Of a stretch of DNA of 5,908 bases, positions 1 to 5,749 are shown one piece after another. Below the pieces are notes generated by a model. That model saw nothing but the letters and a program-made list of their open reading frames with translations. It had not been told where the DNA came from and made no database searches. This DNA is from Selenomonas sp. Its GTDB lineage: Bacteria; Bacillota; Negativicutes; Selenomonadales; Selenomonadaceae. The stretch is taken from positions 1-5,908 of the forward strand of contig JABZYJ010000115.1 of NCBI GenBank assembly GCA_015265235.1. The letters run 5' to 3'. Both the position numbers and the translations under genes were made by a program. Numbering within the stretch: position 1 is the first letter of the stretch; each line of letters begins with the position of its first letter.

Positions 1-38
1 TCGATGAATATGTACAGTATCTCAATTCTAATGACTAA
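1..38 (+). CDS. Possible C-terminal end of an upstream reading frame (partial)
   Basis: One frame stays open from the window edge (first full codon at 3) to a TAA at 36-38 and encodes a tail ending DEYVQYLNSND. Its codons are AT-rich, unlike the GC-ending codons of every other gene here. The tail could be the end of a transposase, because IS3-family transposases often end shortly after an S/T-P-x-E/D-Y motif and an IS-like terminus follows 15 bp later; this is inference from very few residues. A second frame is also open to a TAG at 43-45, so the reading frame is not certain. The terminator at 115-142 would fit as its transcript end. Confidence 0.25.
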   Translation, partial: DEYVQYLNSND

Positions 39-52
39 TTTTTAGGTTTTTG

Positions 53-77
53 TGTCCAGTTTTTGTTGACTAGTGCA
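53..77 (+). mobile_element. Candidate right terminal repeat of an IS3-type insertion sequence
   Basis: The stretch begins TGTCCA, continues with a T-run (TTTTTG) and TTGACT, and ends GTGCA. This resembles the right inverted repeats of IS3-family elements, which typically read TGTCCA-like, T-rich, then end in CA. It follows a short AT-rich frame end, as the right terminus of such an element would. The matching left terminus would lie outside the window, so neither the inverted-repeat partner nor the target duplication can be checked here. It could be ordinary AT-rich intergenic sequence. Confidence 0.3.
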
Positions 78-79
78 AC

Positions 80-95
80 TCGTCATATTTGACGA
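80..95. repeat. Small perfect inverted repeat (TCGTCA-TATT-TGACGA)
   Basis: Six bases at 80-85 are the exact reverse complement of 90-95, with a 4-base spacer. It lies between the IS-like terminus and the terminator. It could be a regulator operator or simply a short hairpin. It is not placed over the promoter seen at 151-159, so a role in pfkA control is not indicated. Confidence 0.3.
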
Positions 96-114
96 ATAAC
101 TATATTTTCCTCAT

Positions 115-142
115 TCCCCTCAAAAAAGAGGGGATTTTTTTT
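115..142 (+). terminator. Intrinsic terminator of the upstream gene
   Basis: A 7-bp stem (115-121 TCCCCTC pairing with 128-134 GAGGGGA) closes an A6 loop and runs directly into eight T residues (135-142). This is a textbook Rho-independent terminator on the + strand. It ends transcription from the left and isolates pfkA, whose own promoter follows within about 10 bp. Confidence 0.87.
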
Positions 143-150
143 GCCGTTTG

Positions 151-159
151 TGCTATGAT
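151..159 (+). promoter_or_regulatory. Extended -10 promoter for pfkA
   Basis: TGCTATGAT is an extended -10 element: TG at 151-152, one base, then TATGAT at 154-159 (5 of 6 to the sigma-A consensus). No good -35 lies 16-18 bp upstream, where the terminator stem and T-run sit; extended -10 promoters can work without one. Transcription would start near 166-168, leaving a leader of about 60 nt before the GTG start at 228. The promoter assignment is inference from sequence match. Confidence 0.55.
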
Positions 160-227
160 AAAAGGGCAGAAAAAGCTAAGACCGCGCACTGAGCGCATGG
201 AAATGATGGGCAGGGGGAGGATGCGTT

Positions 228-1190
228 GTGTTAAAGAGTATTGCAGTCATGACGAGTGGGGGAGACAGCCCCGGAATGAACGCGGCGGCGCGTGCCGTTG
301 CGCGCACAGCCCTCTATGAAGGCGTCCGTGTGTGGGGCATCAACGATGGCTATCAGGGACTCCTCGATGAGGATATGTGGGAGCTTGAGTCCAAGGACGT
401 GGGCGACATCATCCAGCGCGGCGGCACCTTCCTCGGGACGGCGCGCTGCAAGGAGTGGACGACGCCCGAGGGACGCCGCCGCGGACATGAGAACCTCATC
501 GAGCGCGGCATCGAGGGGCTCTGCGTGATCGGCGGTGACGGCTCGCTGCGCGGCGCACAGCTGCTCTCGGAGGAGTTCGGCTTCCCCATCGTCGGCCTGC
601 CGGGCACGATTGACAACGATGTCTGGGGCATGGACTACACGATCGGCTGTGACACGGCGGCGAATACGATCATCGACGCGATCAACAAGCTGCGCGACAC
701 AGCATCGGCGCATCGCCGCATCATCGTGCTCGAGGTCATGGGGCGCGGCTCCGGCTGGCTCGCTCTCGTCTCGGGCATCTCGGGCGGTGCGGAGTACATC
801 CTCGTCCCCGAGGAGAAATTTGACCTCGCGGAGATCGTCAACGATCTCACGAACGCATACGAGCACGGCAAACGCTACATCCTCATCGTCGTCGCCGAGG
901 GCGCGGCCAAGGGGCAGGACGTCTGCGACTACATCGCAAAACATACGGACATCGAGACGCGCGTTTCGGTGCTCGGCCATATCCAGCGCGGCGGCTCACC
1001 GACGGTCATCGACCGCGTACGCGCCAGCCAGCTCGGCGAGCAGGCGGCACTCGCACTCATCTCGGGGCTCTCTGGCATCGTGTTCGGCTACCACAAGGGA
1101 CACGTCGTCTCCGTCAACCTCTACGACGCCGTCAACAATAAGAAAGCACTCGATCCCGAGTACCTGCACCTCGCAAAGGTACTTTTCTAG
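228..1190 (+). CDS. pfkA: ATP-dependent 6-phosphofructokinase
   Basis: Phosphorylates fructose 6-phosphate to fructose 1,6-bisphosphate with ATP, the committed step of glycolysis, as a cytosolic homotetramer. The 320 residues equal the E. coli PfkA length. Visible motifs: nucleotide loop TSGGDSPGMNAA (9-20), GGTFLGTAR (65-73), GGDGS (102-106), catalytic PGTIDND (125-131, proton acceptor D129), MGRGSG (171-176) and HIQRGGSPT (251-259) for substrate binding. Gly in GGDG and in PGTIDND (where pyrophosphate-dependent enzymes have Asp and Lys) indicates the ATP-using type. Arg22 and Arg26 match the allosteric-site arginines of the bacterial enzyme, so ADP/PEP control is plausible. The GTG start at 228 is chosen because GGGGGAGG (213-220) lies 7 bases upstream and the N-terminus aligns with the family. 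Only 36 bp without terminator separate it from parA, which suggests co-transcription. Confidence 0.98.
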   Translation: MLKSIAVMTSGGDSPGMNAAARAVARTALYEGVRVWGINDGYQGLLDEDMWELESKDVGDIIQRGGTFLGTARCKEWTTPEGRRRGHENLIERGIEGLCVIGGDGSLRGAQLLSEEFGFPIVGLPGTIDNDVWGMDYTIGCDTAANTIIDAINKLRDTASAHRRIIVLEVMGRGSGWLALVSGISGGAEYILVPEEKFDLAEIVNDLTNAYEHGKRYILIVVAEGAAKGQDVCDYIAKHTDIETRVSVLGHIQRGGSPTVIDRVRASQLGEQAALALISGLSGIVFGYHKGHVVSVNLYDAVNNKKALDPEYLHLAKVLF

Positions 1191-1226
1191 AACATCCACC
1201 ACAGCACCCGTAGAAAGGATGATCCC

Positions 1227-1991
1227 GTGGCAAAGATCATTGCGGTTGCCAGTCAAAAGGGCGGCGTCGGCAAAACGACGACGGCGGTCAATCTCGCCGC
1301 CACCGTCGCGCGTGCCAAACGGCGCGTCCTGCTCATCGACATCGATCCGCAGGGAAATGCGACCAGTGCCTTTGGCATCGACAAGAGCACCCTCCCCGCG
1401 ACGACCTATCGCGTCCTGATCGACGGAAAGCACATGCGCGAGGTCATCATCGAGTCGGACTACCTCGTCGACGTCGTTCCCGCCAATGTGGAACTCGCGG
1501 GCGCAGAGGTGGAACTGGCGTCGCTGGAACATCGTGAGACACGCCTGCGCAAGGCGATCGCCGAGGTGCTGACCGACTACGACTACATCTTTATCGACTG
1601 CCCGCCCTCCCTCGGCTTTTTGACACTGAATGCACTGACGGCGGCACACGCTGTCCTCATCCCCATCCAGTGCGAGTTCTTTGCCCTCGAGGGCGTGGCG
1701 CAGCTGATGAAAACCATCAGCCTCGTCAAGGAGCGCGCCAATCCGAAACTGCGTGTCCAGGGCGTCGTGATGACGATGTACGACTCACGGACGCGCATCG
1801 CGGGGCAGGTCGTCGACGAAGTGCGCGGCGTCTTCGGCGACGCACTCTATCAGACGATGATCCCGCGCAATGTCCGACTCTCGGAGGCGCCCTCCTTCGG
1901 GCAGCCGATCACCTCGTACGACATCACATCGCGCGGGGCGGAGATGTATATTGCACTCGCGAGGGAGGTCATACGGCGTGAAGAAGGCTAA
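1227..1991 (+). CDS. parA: Chromosome-partitioning ATPase ParA (Soj)
   Basis: ParA/MinD-type ATPase that forms ATP-dependent dimers on nucleoid DNA and, with ParB at parS sites, moves newly copied origins apart; in Bacillus, Soj also affects DnaA. The protein has 254 residues, the usual size of chromosomal Soj proteins, and lacks the N-terminal helix-turn-helix of P1-type plasmid ParAs. Motifs: deviant Walker A KGGVGKTT (11-18, signature K11, nucleotide K16), Walker A' LLIDIDPQGNAT (35-46, with D40 the likely catalytic Asp), Walker B YIFIDCPPS (120-128, D124) and the family block LSEAPSFGQPI (218-228). The GTG start is supported by AGAAAGGA (1212-1219), 7 bases upstream. The last 14 bp overlap parB. 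Nothing is truncated or substituted at the active site. Confidence 0.97.
   Translation: MAKIIAVASQKGGVGKTTTAVNLAATVARAKRRVLLIDIDPQGNATSAFGIDKSTLPATTYRVLIDGKHMREVIIESDYLVDVVPANVELAGAEVELASLEHRETRLRKAIAEVLTDYDYIFIDCPPSLGFLTLNALTAAHAVLIPIQCEFFALEGVAQLMKTISLVKERANPKLRVQGVVMTMYDSRTRIAGQVVDEVRGVFGDALYQTMIPRNVRLSEAPSFGQPITSYDITSRGAEMYIALAREVIRREEG
1963..1969 (+). promoter_or_regulatory. Ribosome binding site for parB, inside parA
   Basis: GGGAGGT lies within the last codons of parA, 8 bases before a GTG at 1978. It decides the parB start: an ATG at 1870 in the same frame would add 36 Arg/Ser-rich residues that are only the off-frame reading of parA. With its start inside parA, parB is probably translationally coupled to it. 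Confidence 0.8.
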
Positions 1992-2976
1992 AACAGGCGG
2001 GCTCGGACGTGGGCTCGGCGCACTCGGACTCGGAAAAGACGCACTCGCCCTGCCGACCGACACGCCGCCGGAGGAAAAGACAGAGACCGCTGCAGCCTCC
2101 GCGGGCATCCCGGCGGAGCTCTCCATTGACGTGATCCAGCCCAACCGCTTTCAGCCGCGCCGCGAGTTCGACGAGGCAGCACTGGAGGAGCTGCGCGAGT
2201 CCATTGCGCAGCACGGCATCCTCCAGCCCGTTACCGTTCGCGACATCGGCGCGGGCAAGTACGAGCTCATCGCGGGCGAGCGGCGTCTGCGTGCCGCCAA
2301 GATGGCAGGGCTCACGACCATTCCTGCGATTTTCCGCACAGCAAACGACGCGGAAATGGCAGAGATGGCACTCATCGAGAACCTCCAGCGCGAGGATCTC
2401 AATCCGATCGAGGAGGCACACGCCTATCAGCGGCTCCTCACCGAGTTCAAACTCTCACAGGAACAGCTCGCGCGCCGCGTCGCGCGCAGCCGCTCGGCAA
2501 TCGCGAACAGCGTCCGCCTCCTGCGCCTCGCGAAAGAGGTGCAGGCATTCATCGCGAACGGCGTTCTCACCATGGGACAGGCACGTCCGCTCCTCGCACT
2601 CGAGACCGCTGCGCTGCAGCGTGAGGCGGCAGAGTACATCCAGGAGCACGAGCTCTCGGCGCGCGGCGTCGAGGCGCTCGTCAAACGCCTGGCGAAGGAT
2701 CCGAATGCACTCAAAAAAGCAGCACCGCCAAAGCCAGAGAAAAAGCCGGATCTCTTCGTCCGTGAAGCAGAGGAGCGCCTGACGCGCAGCCTCGGCACGA
2801 AGGTACGCATCCAGACGGGGCGCGAGGAGGGGAAGGGGCGGCTCGAAATCAGCTACTTCTCCGCCGAGGATCTGGAGCGCCTGCTGTCGCTCCTGACCAC
2901 ATCGGCAGACGGCGCAGCAAAGGAGGACAAGCGTGCGGCACTGCGCGCATTCTCCACGCAGAAATTCACCGTATAG
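1978..2976 (+). CDS. parB: Chromosome-partitioning protein ParB (Spo0J)
   Basis: Centromere-binding CTPase that loads at parS, spreads as a sliding clamp, recruits SMC/condensin and stimulates ParA. From GTG 1978 it has 332 residues. The N-terminus carries GGLGRGLGALG (7-17), the basic ParA-activating segment typical of Spo0J. The ParB/CTPase domain spans about 47-155, with the GERRLRA box (100-106) and ENLQRED (134-140) followed by NPIEEA. A helix-turn-helix for parS recognition lies near 158-182 (LSQEQLARRVARSRSAIANS). A linker rich in Lys/Pro (247-258) precedes the C-terminal dimerisation region (about 260-306). About 26 more residues follow, ending KFTV, beyond where B. subtilis Spo0J (about 282 residues) would stop; part of the excess length is the N-terminal linker at 20-45. 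It overlaps parA by 14 bp. Confidence 0.96.
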   Translation: MKKAKTGGLGRGLGALGLGKDALALPTDTPPEEKTETAAASAGIPAELSIDVIQPNRFQPRREFDEAALEELRESIAQHGILQPVTVRDIGAGKYELIAGERRLRAAKMAGLTTIPAIFRTANDAEMAEMALIENLQREDLNPIEEAHAYQRLLTEFKLSQEQLARRVARSRSAIANSVRLLRLAKEVQAFIANGVLTMGQARPLLALETAALQREAAEYIQEHELSARGVEALVKRLAKDPNALKKAAPPKPEKKPDLFVREAEERLTRSLGTKVRIQTGREEGKGRLEISYFSAEDLERLLSLLTTSADGAAKEDKRAALRAFSTQKFTV

Positions 2977-3016
2977 GATGTGCGGCGTGCCGTCTGCCGC
3001 CCTCTGGGGCACATCC
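2976..3016. repeat. Hairpin 1 between parB and the DUF4446 gene
   Basis: GGATGTGC (2976-2983) is exactly complementary to GCACATCC (3009-3016). Inside it, GGCG (2984-2987) can pair with CGCC (2998-3001), leaving one asymmetric internal loop. The stem starts on the last base of the parB stop codon. No T-run follows, so it is not a standard intrinsic terminator; it may stabilise or mark processing of the upstream message. Confidence 0.6.
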
Positions 3017-3017
3017 G

Positions 3018-3040
3018 CCTCCGCCCATGGGGGACGGAGG
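3018..3040. repeat. Hairpin 2 between parB and the DUF4446 gene
   Basis: CCTCCG (3018-3023) pairs with CGGAGG (3035-3040), then after one mismatch CC (3025-3026) pairs with GG (3032-3033), closing a 5-base loop. It begins one base after hairpin 1. The strand 3036-3040 (GGAGG) looks like a Shine-Dalgarno core that would be hidden in this stem, and the ATG at 3027 lies in the loop. No T-run follows directly. Confidence 0.55.
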
Positions 3041-3059
3041 AAAGAAGGGAAGAGAGAAC

Positions 3060-3581
3060 TTGTTTTTTAGTAATCTAGTGAAGTCGATCGAAGCACATGA
3101 TGCAGCCCTCCTGCTCACCGCGCTGCTCCTGATCTTCGTCCTGCTCATCCTCGTCATCTACGTCATGGTACGGCTCTCGACGATGAGCAGCCGCTACCGC
3201 GCGATGATGCGCGGCTCGAGCAAGGACGATCTCGAGGGGATGCTGATCCAGCACGTGCACACGGTGGAGGAGGTCGCGGCAACGAACGCACGCATCCTCG
3301 AGGAGAACGAACTGATCCGACAGTTCATCCGCCAGTCGCTCGTGCGCGTCGCCTCCGTGCGGTTCCGCGCCTTTGAGGACATGGGTGGCGACCTCAGCTA
3401 TGCCGTCGCCCTGCTCGATGCGAACAACGACGGCGTGATCTTCTCCAGCATCTTTGCCCGCGAGGACTCGCGCAGCTACATCAAACCGATCAAAAACGGA
3501 TCGTCGGACTACCCGCTGAGTGACGAGGAAAAGGACGTACTGAAGGAAGCCATGGCAAAACCGCTGCCCATCCAGTACTGA
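3060..3581 (+). CDS. DUF4446 family membrane-anchored protein
   Basis: A family of unknown function found beside parB in many Clostridia and Negativicutes. From the TTG at 3060 it has 173 residues: a short N-terminus, one transmembrane helix (about 15-38, Leu/Ile/Val-rich), a probably helical, partly coiled-coil stretch (about 55-95), then the conserved domain with VRFRAFEDMGGDLSYAVALL (residues 100-119) and DANNDGVIFSSIFAREDSRSY (120-140), the hallmark of DUF4446. TTG 3060 is preferred over the in-frame ATG at 3027 because AAGGGA (3045-3050) lies 9 bases before it, whereas ATG 3027 has no ribosome site and sits in a hairpin loop; 3027 would add 11 residues. It is the last gene of the pfkA-parAB unit, before the terminator at 3600. 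A membrane-associated role near the segregation machinery is inference from position only. Confidence 0.86.
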   Translation: MFFSNLVKSIEAHDAALLLTALLLIFVLLILVIYVMVRLSTMSSRYRAMMRGSSKDDLEGMLIQHVHTVEEVAATNARILEENELIRQFIRQSLVRVASVRFRAFEDMGGDLSYAVALLDANNDGVIFSSIFAREDSRSYIKPIKNGSSDYPLSDEEKDVLKEAMAKPLPIQY

Positions 3582-3599
3582 GAAGATATCAACGGACAT

Positions 3600-3626
3600 A
3601 AACCTGCTGTGTCACAGCAGGTTTTC
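3600..3626 (+). terminator. Intrinsic terminator after the DUF4446 gene
   Basis: A perfect 10-bp stem (3600-3609 pairing with 3615-3624, core AACCTGCTG/CAGCAGGTT) closes the loop TGTCA and is followed by a weak, interrupted T-tract (TTTTCATATTCTTT). It lies 19 bp after the stop codon. The short T-run may allow some read-through into the downstream peptidase gene. Confidence 0.8.
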
Positions 3627-3694
3627 ATATTCTTTGGATAGGATAGGGAAATAGGGATCGGACAGAAACATCTCGATGGGAAGAGGGGGACGCG

Positions 3695-4615
3695 TTGAGC
3701 GAAGAACAATCACGCTATAAACTGCAGCTGGTGGATCGGGAAACGGACACGACGCACACCGTGCGCCTCTCGCTGCGTGCCCTGCGCCTGCTCGCCGTGG
3801 GCGCGGGCGCGGGGGCGGCACTCGTCGCCGTCGGCTCGATTTTCTCCATCTACACCCTCACGCATGCCTACCTCCACGAGGAGGAGACGGCACAGCTGCG
3901 CGAGGCGAACCGCATCCAGCAGGAGCAGATCCTCCAGATCGCCAAAAAGACCTCCGCGCTCGGGCAGGAGGTCGATGCCCTCCAGCGCACGGAGGATGGG
4001 CTGCGCGCTCTCGTCGGCGCCCCGCCGGCAGAGGCGGACGGCGCAGCAGCGGCAGGGGAGACCGCGCCGGCACCGACGGGCGGCGCACCGCACGCACTCA
4101 CCACCGATGAGGTCGGCGAGGCACTCACGATGCTCGAGGAACGCATCACAGCACGCCGCAGCTCCCTTGGACAGCTCGCCGTCACAATGCAGAAGGACGT
4201 GCCGGGGGCATCCTCCTTCCTAGGTGACGATACACCCGTCACCACCCCGACGGGCTGGCCGACGGACGGCTTCATCAGCTCGGGCTACGGACTGCGCTGG
4301 AACGGCGCAGAGTTCCATCAGGGCATCGACATCGCCGCCGAGATGGGCACGCCCATCGTTGCGACGGCGGACGGCGTCGTGACCCTCGCGGGCTGGAACG
4401 CGGGCGGCTACGGCAACATGGTCGACATCGACCACGGGAGCGGCGTCTCGACACGCTACGGACACGCCTCGGCGGTCGTGGTGACCGCAGGACAGCGCGT
4501 GCGGCGCGGACAGATCATCGCCTACGTCGGCTCGACGGGGCACTCCACGGGGCCGCATCTGCACTATGAGGTGCGCCTCAGCGGACAGCCTGTCAACCCA
4601 TCCTCGTATTTATGA
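3695..4615 (+). CDS. Membrane-anchored M23 (LytM-type) metallopeptidase
   Basis: Predicted peptidoglycan endopeptidase of the M23/LytM family, acting outside the cytoplasmic membrane. Of 306 residues, about 1-31 are cytoplasmic, 32-55 form one transmembrane segment (Ala/Gly/Val-rich), 58-108 form a Glu/Gln/Leu-rich coiled coil, 110-135 are an Ala/Pro-rich linker and about 186-303 are the peptidase domain. The zinc and catalytic residues are present: HQGID (H208, D212), RYGH (H257) and GPHLHYE (H288, H290). It is therefore likely catalytic rather than a degenerate activator like EnvC. Coiled coil plus LytM is the layout of several division or elongation hydrolases. TTG is taken as the start because GAGGGGGA (3683-3690) lies 4 bases upstream; the ATG at 3676 is out of frame. 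It follows a terminator, and only 34 bp separate it from the next gene. The physiological substrate bond is not deducible. Confidence 0.93.
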   Translation: MSEEQSRYKLQLVDRETDTTHTVRLSLRALRLLAVGAGAGAALVAVGSIFSIYTLTHAYLHEEETAQLREANRIQQEQILQIAKKTSALGQEVDALQRTEDGLRALVGAPPAEADGAAAAGETAPAPTGGAPHALTTDEVGEALTMLEERITARRSSLGQLAVTMQKDVPGASSFLGDDTPVTTPTGWPTDGFISSGYGLRWNGAEFHQGIDIAAEMGTPIVATADGVVTLAGWNAGGYGNMVDIDHGSGVSTRYGHASAVVVTAGQRVRRGQIIAYVGSTGHSTGPHLHYEVRLSGQPVNPSSYL

Positions 4616-4649
4616 TCCATCCGTGCTTTCGTAAGAAAAAGGAGACACT

Positions 4650-5687
4650 ATGAAATCCATCACCTGCCTGCTCGCCGCAGGAATCCTCCTCCTCCCCGCC
4701 AGCGGGATGGCTGCCGCACAGGAGGCAGAGATCCACGCCGTCATGGCGGCGGAGGAAAGTCACACAGAGAACGCCGCTGCCCCCGCAAAAGAAGATGGCG
4801 GGGTGTCATCTGCCGCCGCGCGTGCGGAGACGTCAGAGGAAAAGGACGATGCGACGCACGACGATGCACTCGACAAGGAGATGGAGGCGGTCGGTGATGG
4901 CGACAGCCATGCTGACGCAGCAGGGAAATCGGATACGGATCATGCGCGGGAGACGAAGCCTGCGGCGAACGCTGATGCGCCTGCTGCGGCAGACACCGCG
5001 ACGGATGCGGATACTGCCCCCGGAACCATCGGCTTTATCACGGAGCTGCCGGAAGACGAGACCAATGCATCGGTGAACAAGCCGCGCATGACGGATGCGG
5101 CAGATACTGCGGCGCATCGGGGCACAGAGCATCCCGCTGCCGCACCAGCGGACGGAAAGACGGCAGAGAAGGCGGACAAGGCGGCCGGGCAGAAGCATAC
5201 CGTAGGCAAGACGGCGGACAGCAAACACGCGGCGGATAAAGCCGCCGTCGCCGCAGCCGCAGCGGCAAAGCGCGAGGCATACGGCAAAGAGACGGCGATC
5301 GAGCCCGTCACGCTGAAGGACGGCGACTGGGTCTTCATCGAGGGCGACGAGCGGCGCGGCTGGTTCTTTGACCGCAGCCACATGAAGCGCAACGCCGACG
5401 GCTCCATCTCCTACTGGCAGCTCATCCTCTACAACAACCTCGGTCGGGCACAGTTCGCCGAGGCGATGAAGAATGCGGACTACGAGCACCTCGGCTACAC
5501 CATGCAGCGGCGCGTGCTCAGCCCGAAAAAGGACGCCATCAGCACCTATGAGATCCTCGCCTACGACGGGAATAGTGCACTCATCACGGAGAGCAGCCGC
5601 GAGGGACACCGCGCTGTGATCCGCGCGAACACCATGACAGAGAAAGAGCGCGACGCCGTACGGCAGGAACTGCGCCGAAAGAAATAA
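4650..5687 (+). CDS. Secreted protein of unknown function, Ala-rich linker plus C-terminal domain
   Basis: I do not recognise a named family. The ATG has a strong site, AAAGGAGA (4638-4645). The protein has 345 residues: a Sec signal peptide (1 to about 22; hydrophobic LLAAGILLLPA, likely cleavage near AAA-Q at 21-24), an acidic Ala/Asp/Glu/Thr-rich disordered stretch (about 25-125), a short hydrophobic patch TIGFITELPED (126-136), a Lys/Ala/His-rich stretch (about 165-210) with DKAA and KTA-type repetition, and a folded C-terminal domain (about 218-345). That domain carries DGDWVFIEGDERRGWFFD (224-241), SYWQLILYNN (254-263), STYEILAYDGN (298-308) and MTEKERDAV (329-337). The pattern W-x-F-I, aromatic-F-D, Y-W, Y-then-R-R and Y-E-I-L recalls small secreted beta domains such as surface-adhesin E-like proteins, but this is a weak impression. 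Being co-oriented and 34 bp behind the M23 peptidase suggests an envelope function. Confidence 0.87.
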   Translation: MKSITCLLAAGILLLPASGMAAAQEAEIHAVMAAEESHTENAAAPAKEDGGVSSAAARAETSEEKDDATHDDALDKEMEAVGDGDSHADAAGKSDTDHARETKPAANADAPAAADTATDADTAPGTIGFITELPEDETNASVNKPRMTDAADTAAHRGTEHPAAAPADGKTAEKADKAAGQKHTVGKTADSKHAADKAAVAAAAAAKREAYGKETAIEPVTLKDGDWVFIEGDERRGWFFDRSHMKRNADGSISYWQLILYNNLGRAQFAEAMKNADYEHLGYTMQRRVLSPKKDAISTYEILAYDGNSALITESSREGHRAVIRANTMTEKERDAVRQELRRKK

Positions 5688-5693
5688 CAGCGA

Positions 5694-5749
5694 GGGACGC
5701 ATCTCCCCTGTGCATCATCACCGATGCTGGGAGGGATGCGCCCCTTTTT
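5694..5749 (+). terminator. Long nested intrinsic terminator
   Basis: GGG (5694-5696) and CGCATC (5698-5703) pair with GATGCG (5735-5740) and CCC (5741-5743), with A5697 bulged. TCCC (5704-5707) can pair with GGGA (5729-5732), and an inner GCATC (5712-5716) with GATGC (5723-5727) closes a 6-base loop. Five T residues follow (5745-5749). It lies 6 bp behind the stop codon of the secreted-protein gene and ends the second unit. Confidence 0.85.

Noticed and set aside
66..94. TTGACT (66-71) or TTGACG (89-94) as -35 elements
   Set aside because: No matching -10 lies 16-18 bp downstream, and transcription from here would run into the terminator at 115-142.
89..319. 76-codon open frame across the terminator and pfkA start
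   Set aside because: It runs through the intrinsic terminator, the promoter and the pfkA N-terminus in another frame and has no ribosome site.
231..980. Long open frame on the minus strand opposite pfkA (249 codons)
   Set aside because: It is the antisense of pfkA; long antisense frames arise from GC-ending codons. The translation is Arg/Asp/Ala-rich without recognisable motifs or a ribosome site.
535..1419. Plus-strand Ser/Arg-rich open frame (294 codons)
   Set aside because: It is an off-frame reading across pfkA and parA with extreme Ser/Arg bias, typical of a shadow frame.
996..1649. Minus-strand open frame opposite the end of pfkA and the start of parA (217 codons)
   Set aside because: It spans two well-supported genes and their gap and has the composition expected for antisense of GC-rich coding sequence.
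1870..1977. Upstream ATG start for parB adding 36 residues
   Set aside because: The extra residues are the off-frame reading of the parA end; GTG 1978 has GGGAGGT at the right distance and yields the typical Spo0J N-terminus.
5001..5100. Repeated ACGGATGCGG 90 bp apart within the linker of the secreted protein
   Set aside because: It is short and explained by low-complexity Thr-Asp-Ala coding; no longer tandem repeat unit is visible.
4833..5702. Minus-strand open frame opposite the secreted-protein gene (289 codons)
   Set aside because: The opposite strand encodes a protein with signal peptide, ribosome site and terminator; the antisense translation is Arg/Val/Cys-rich and lacks such support.
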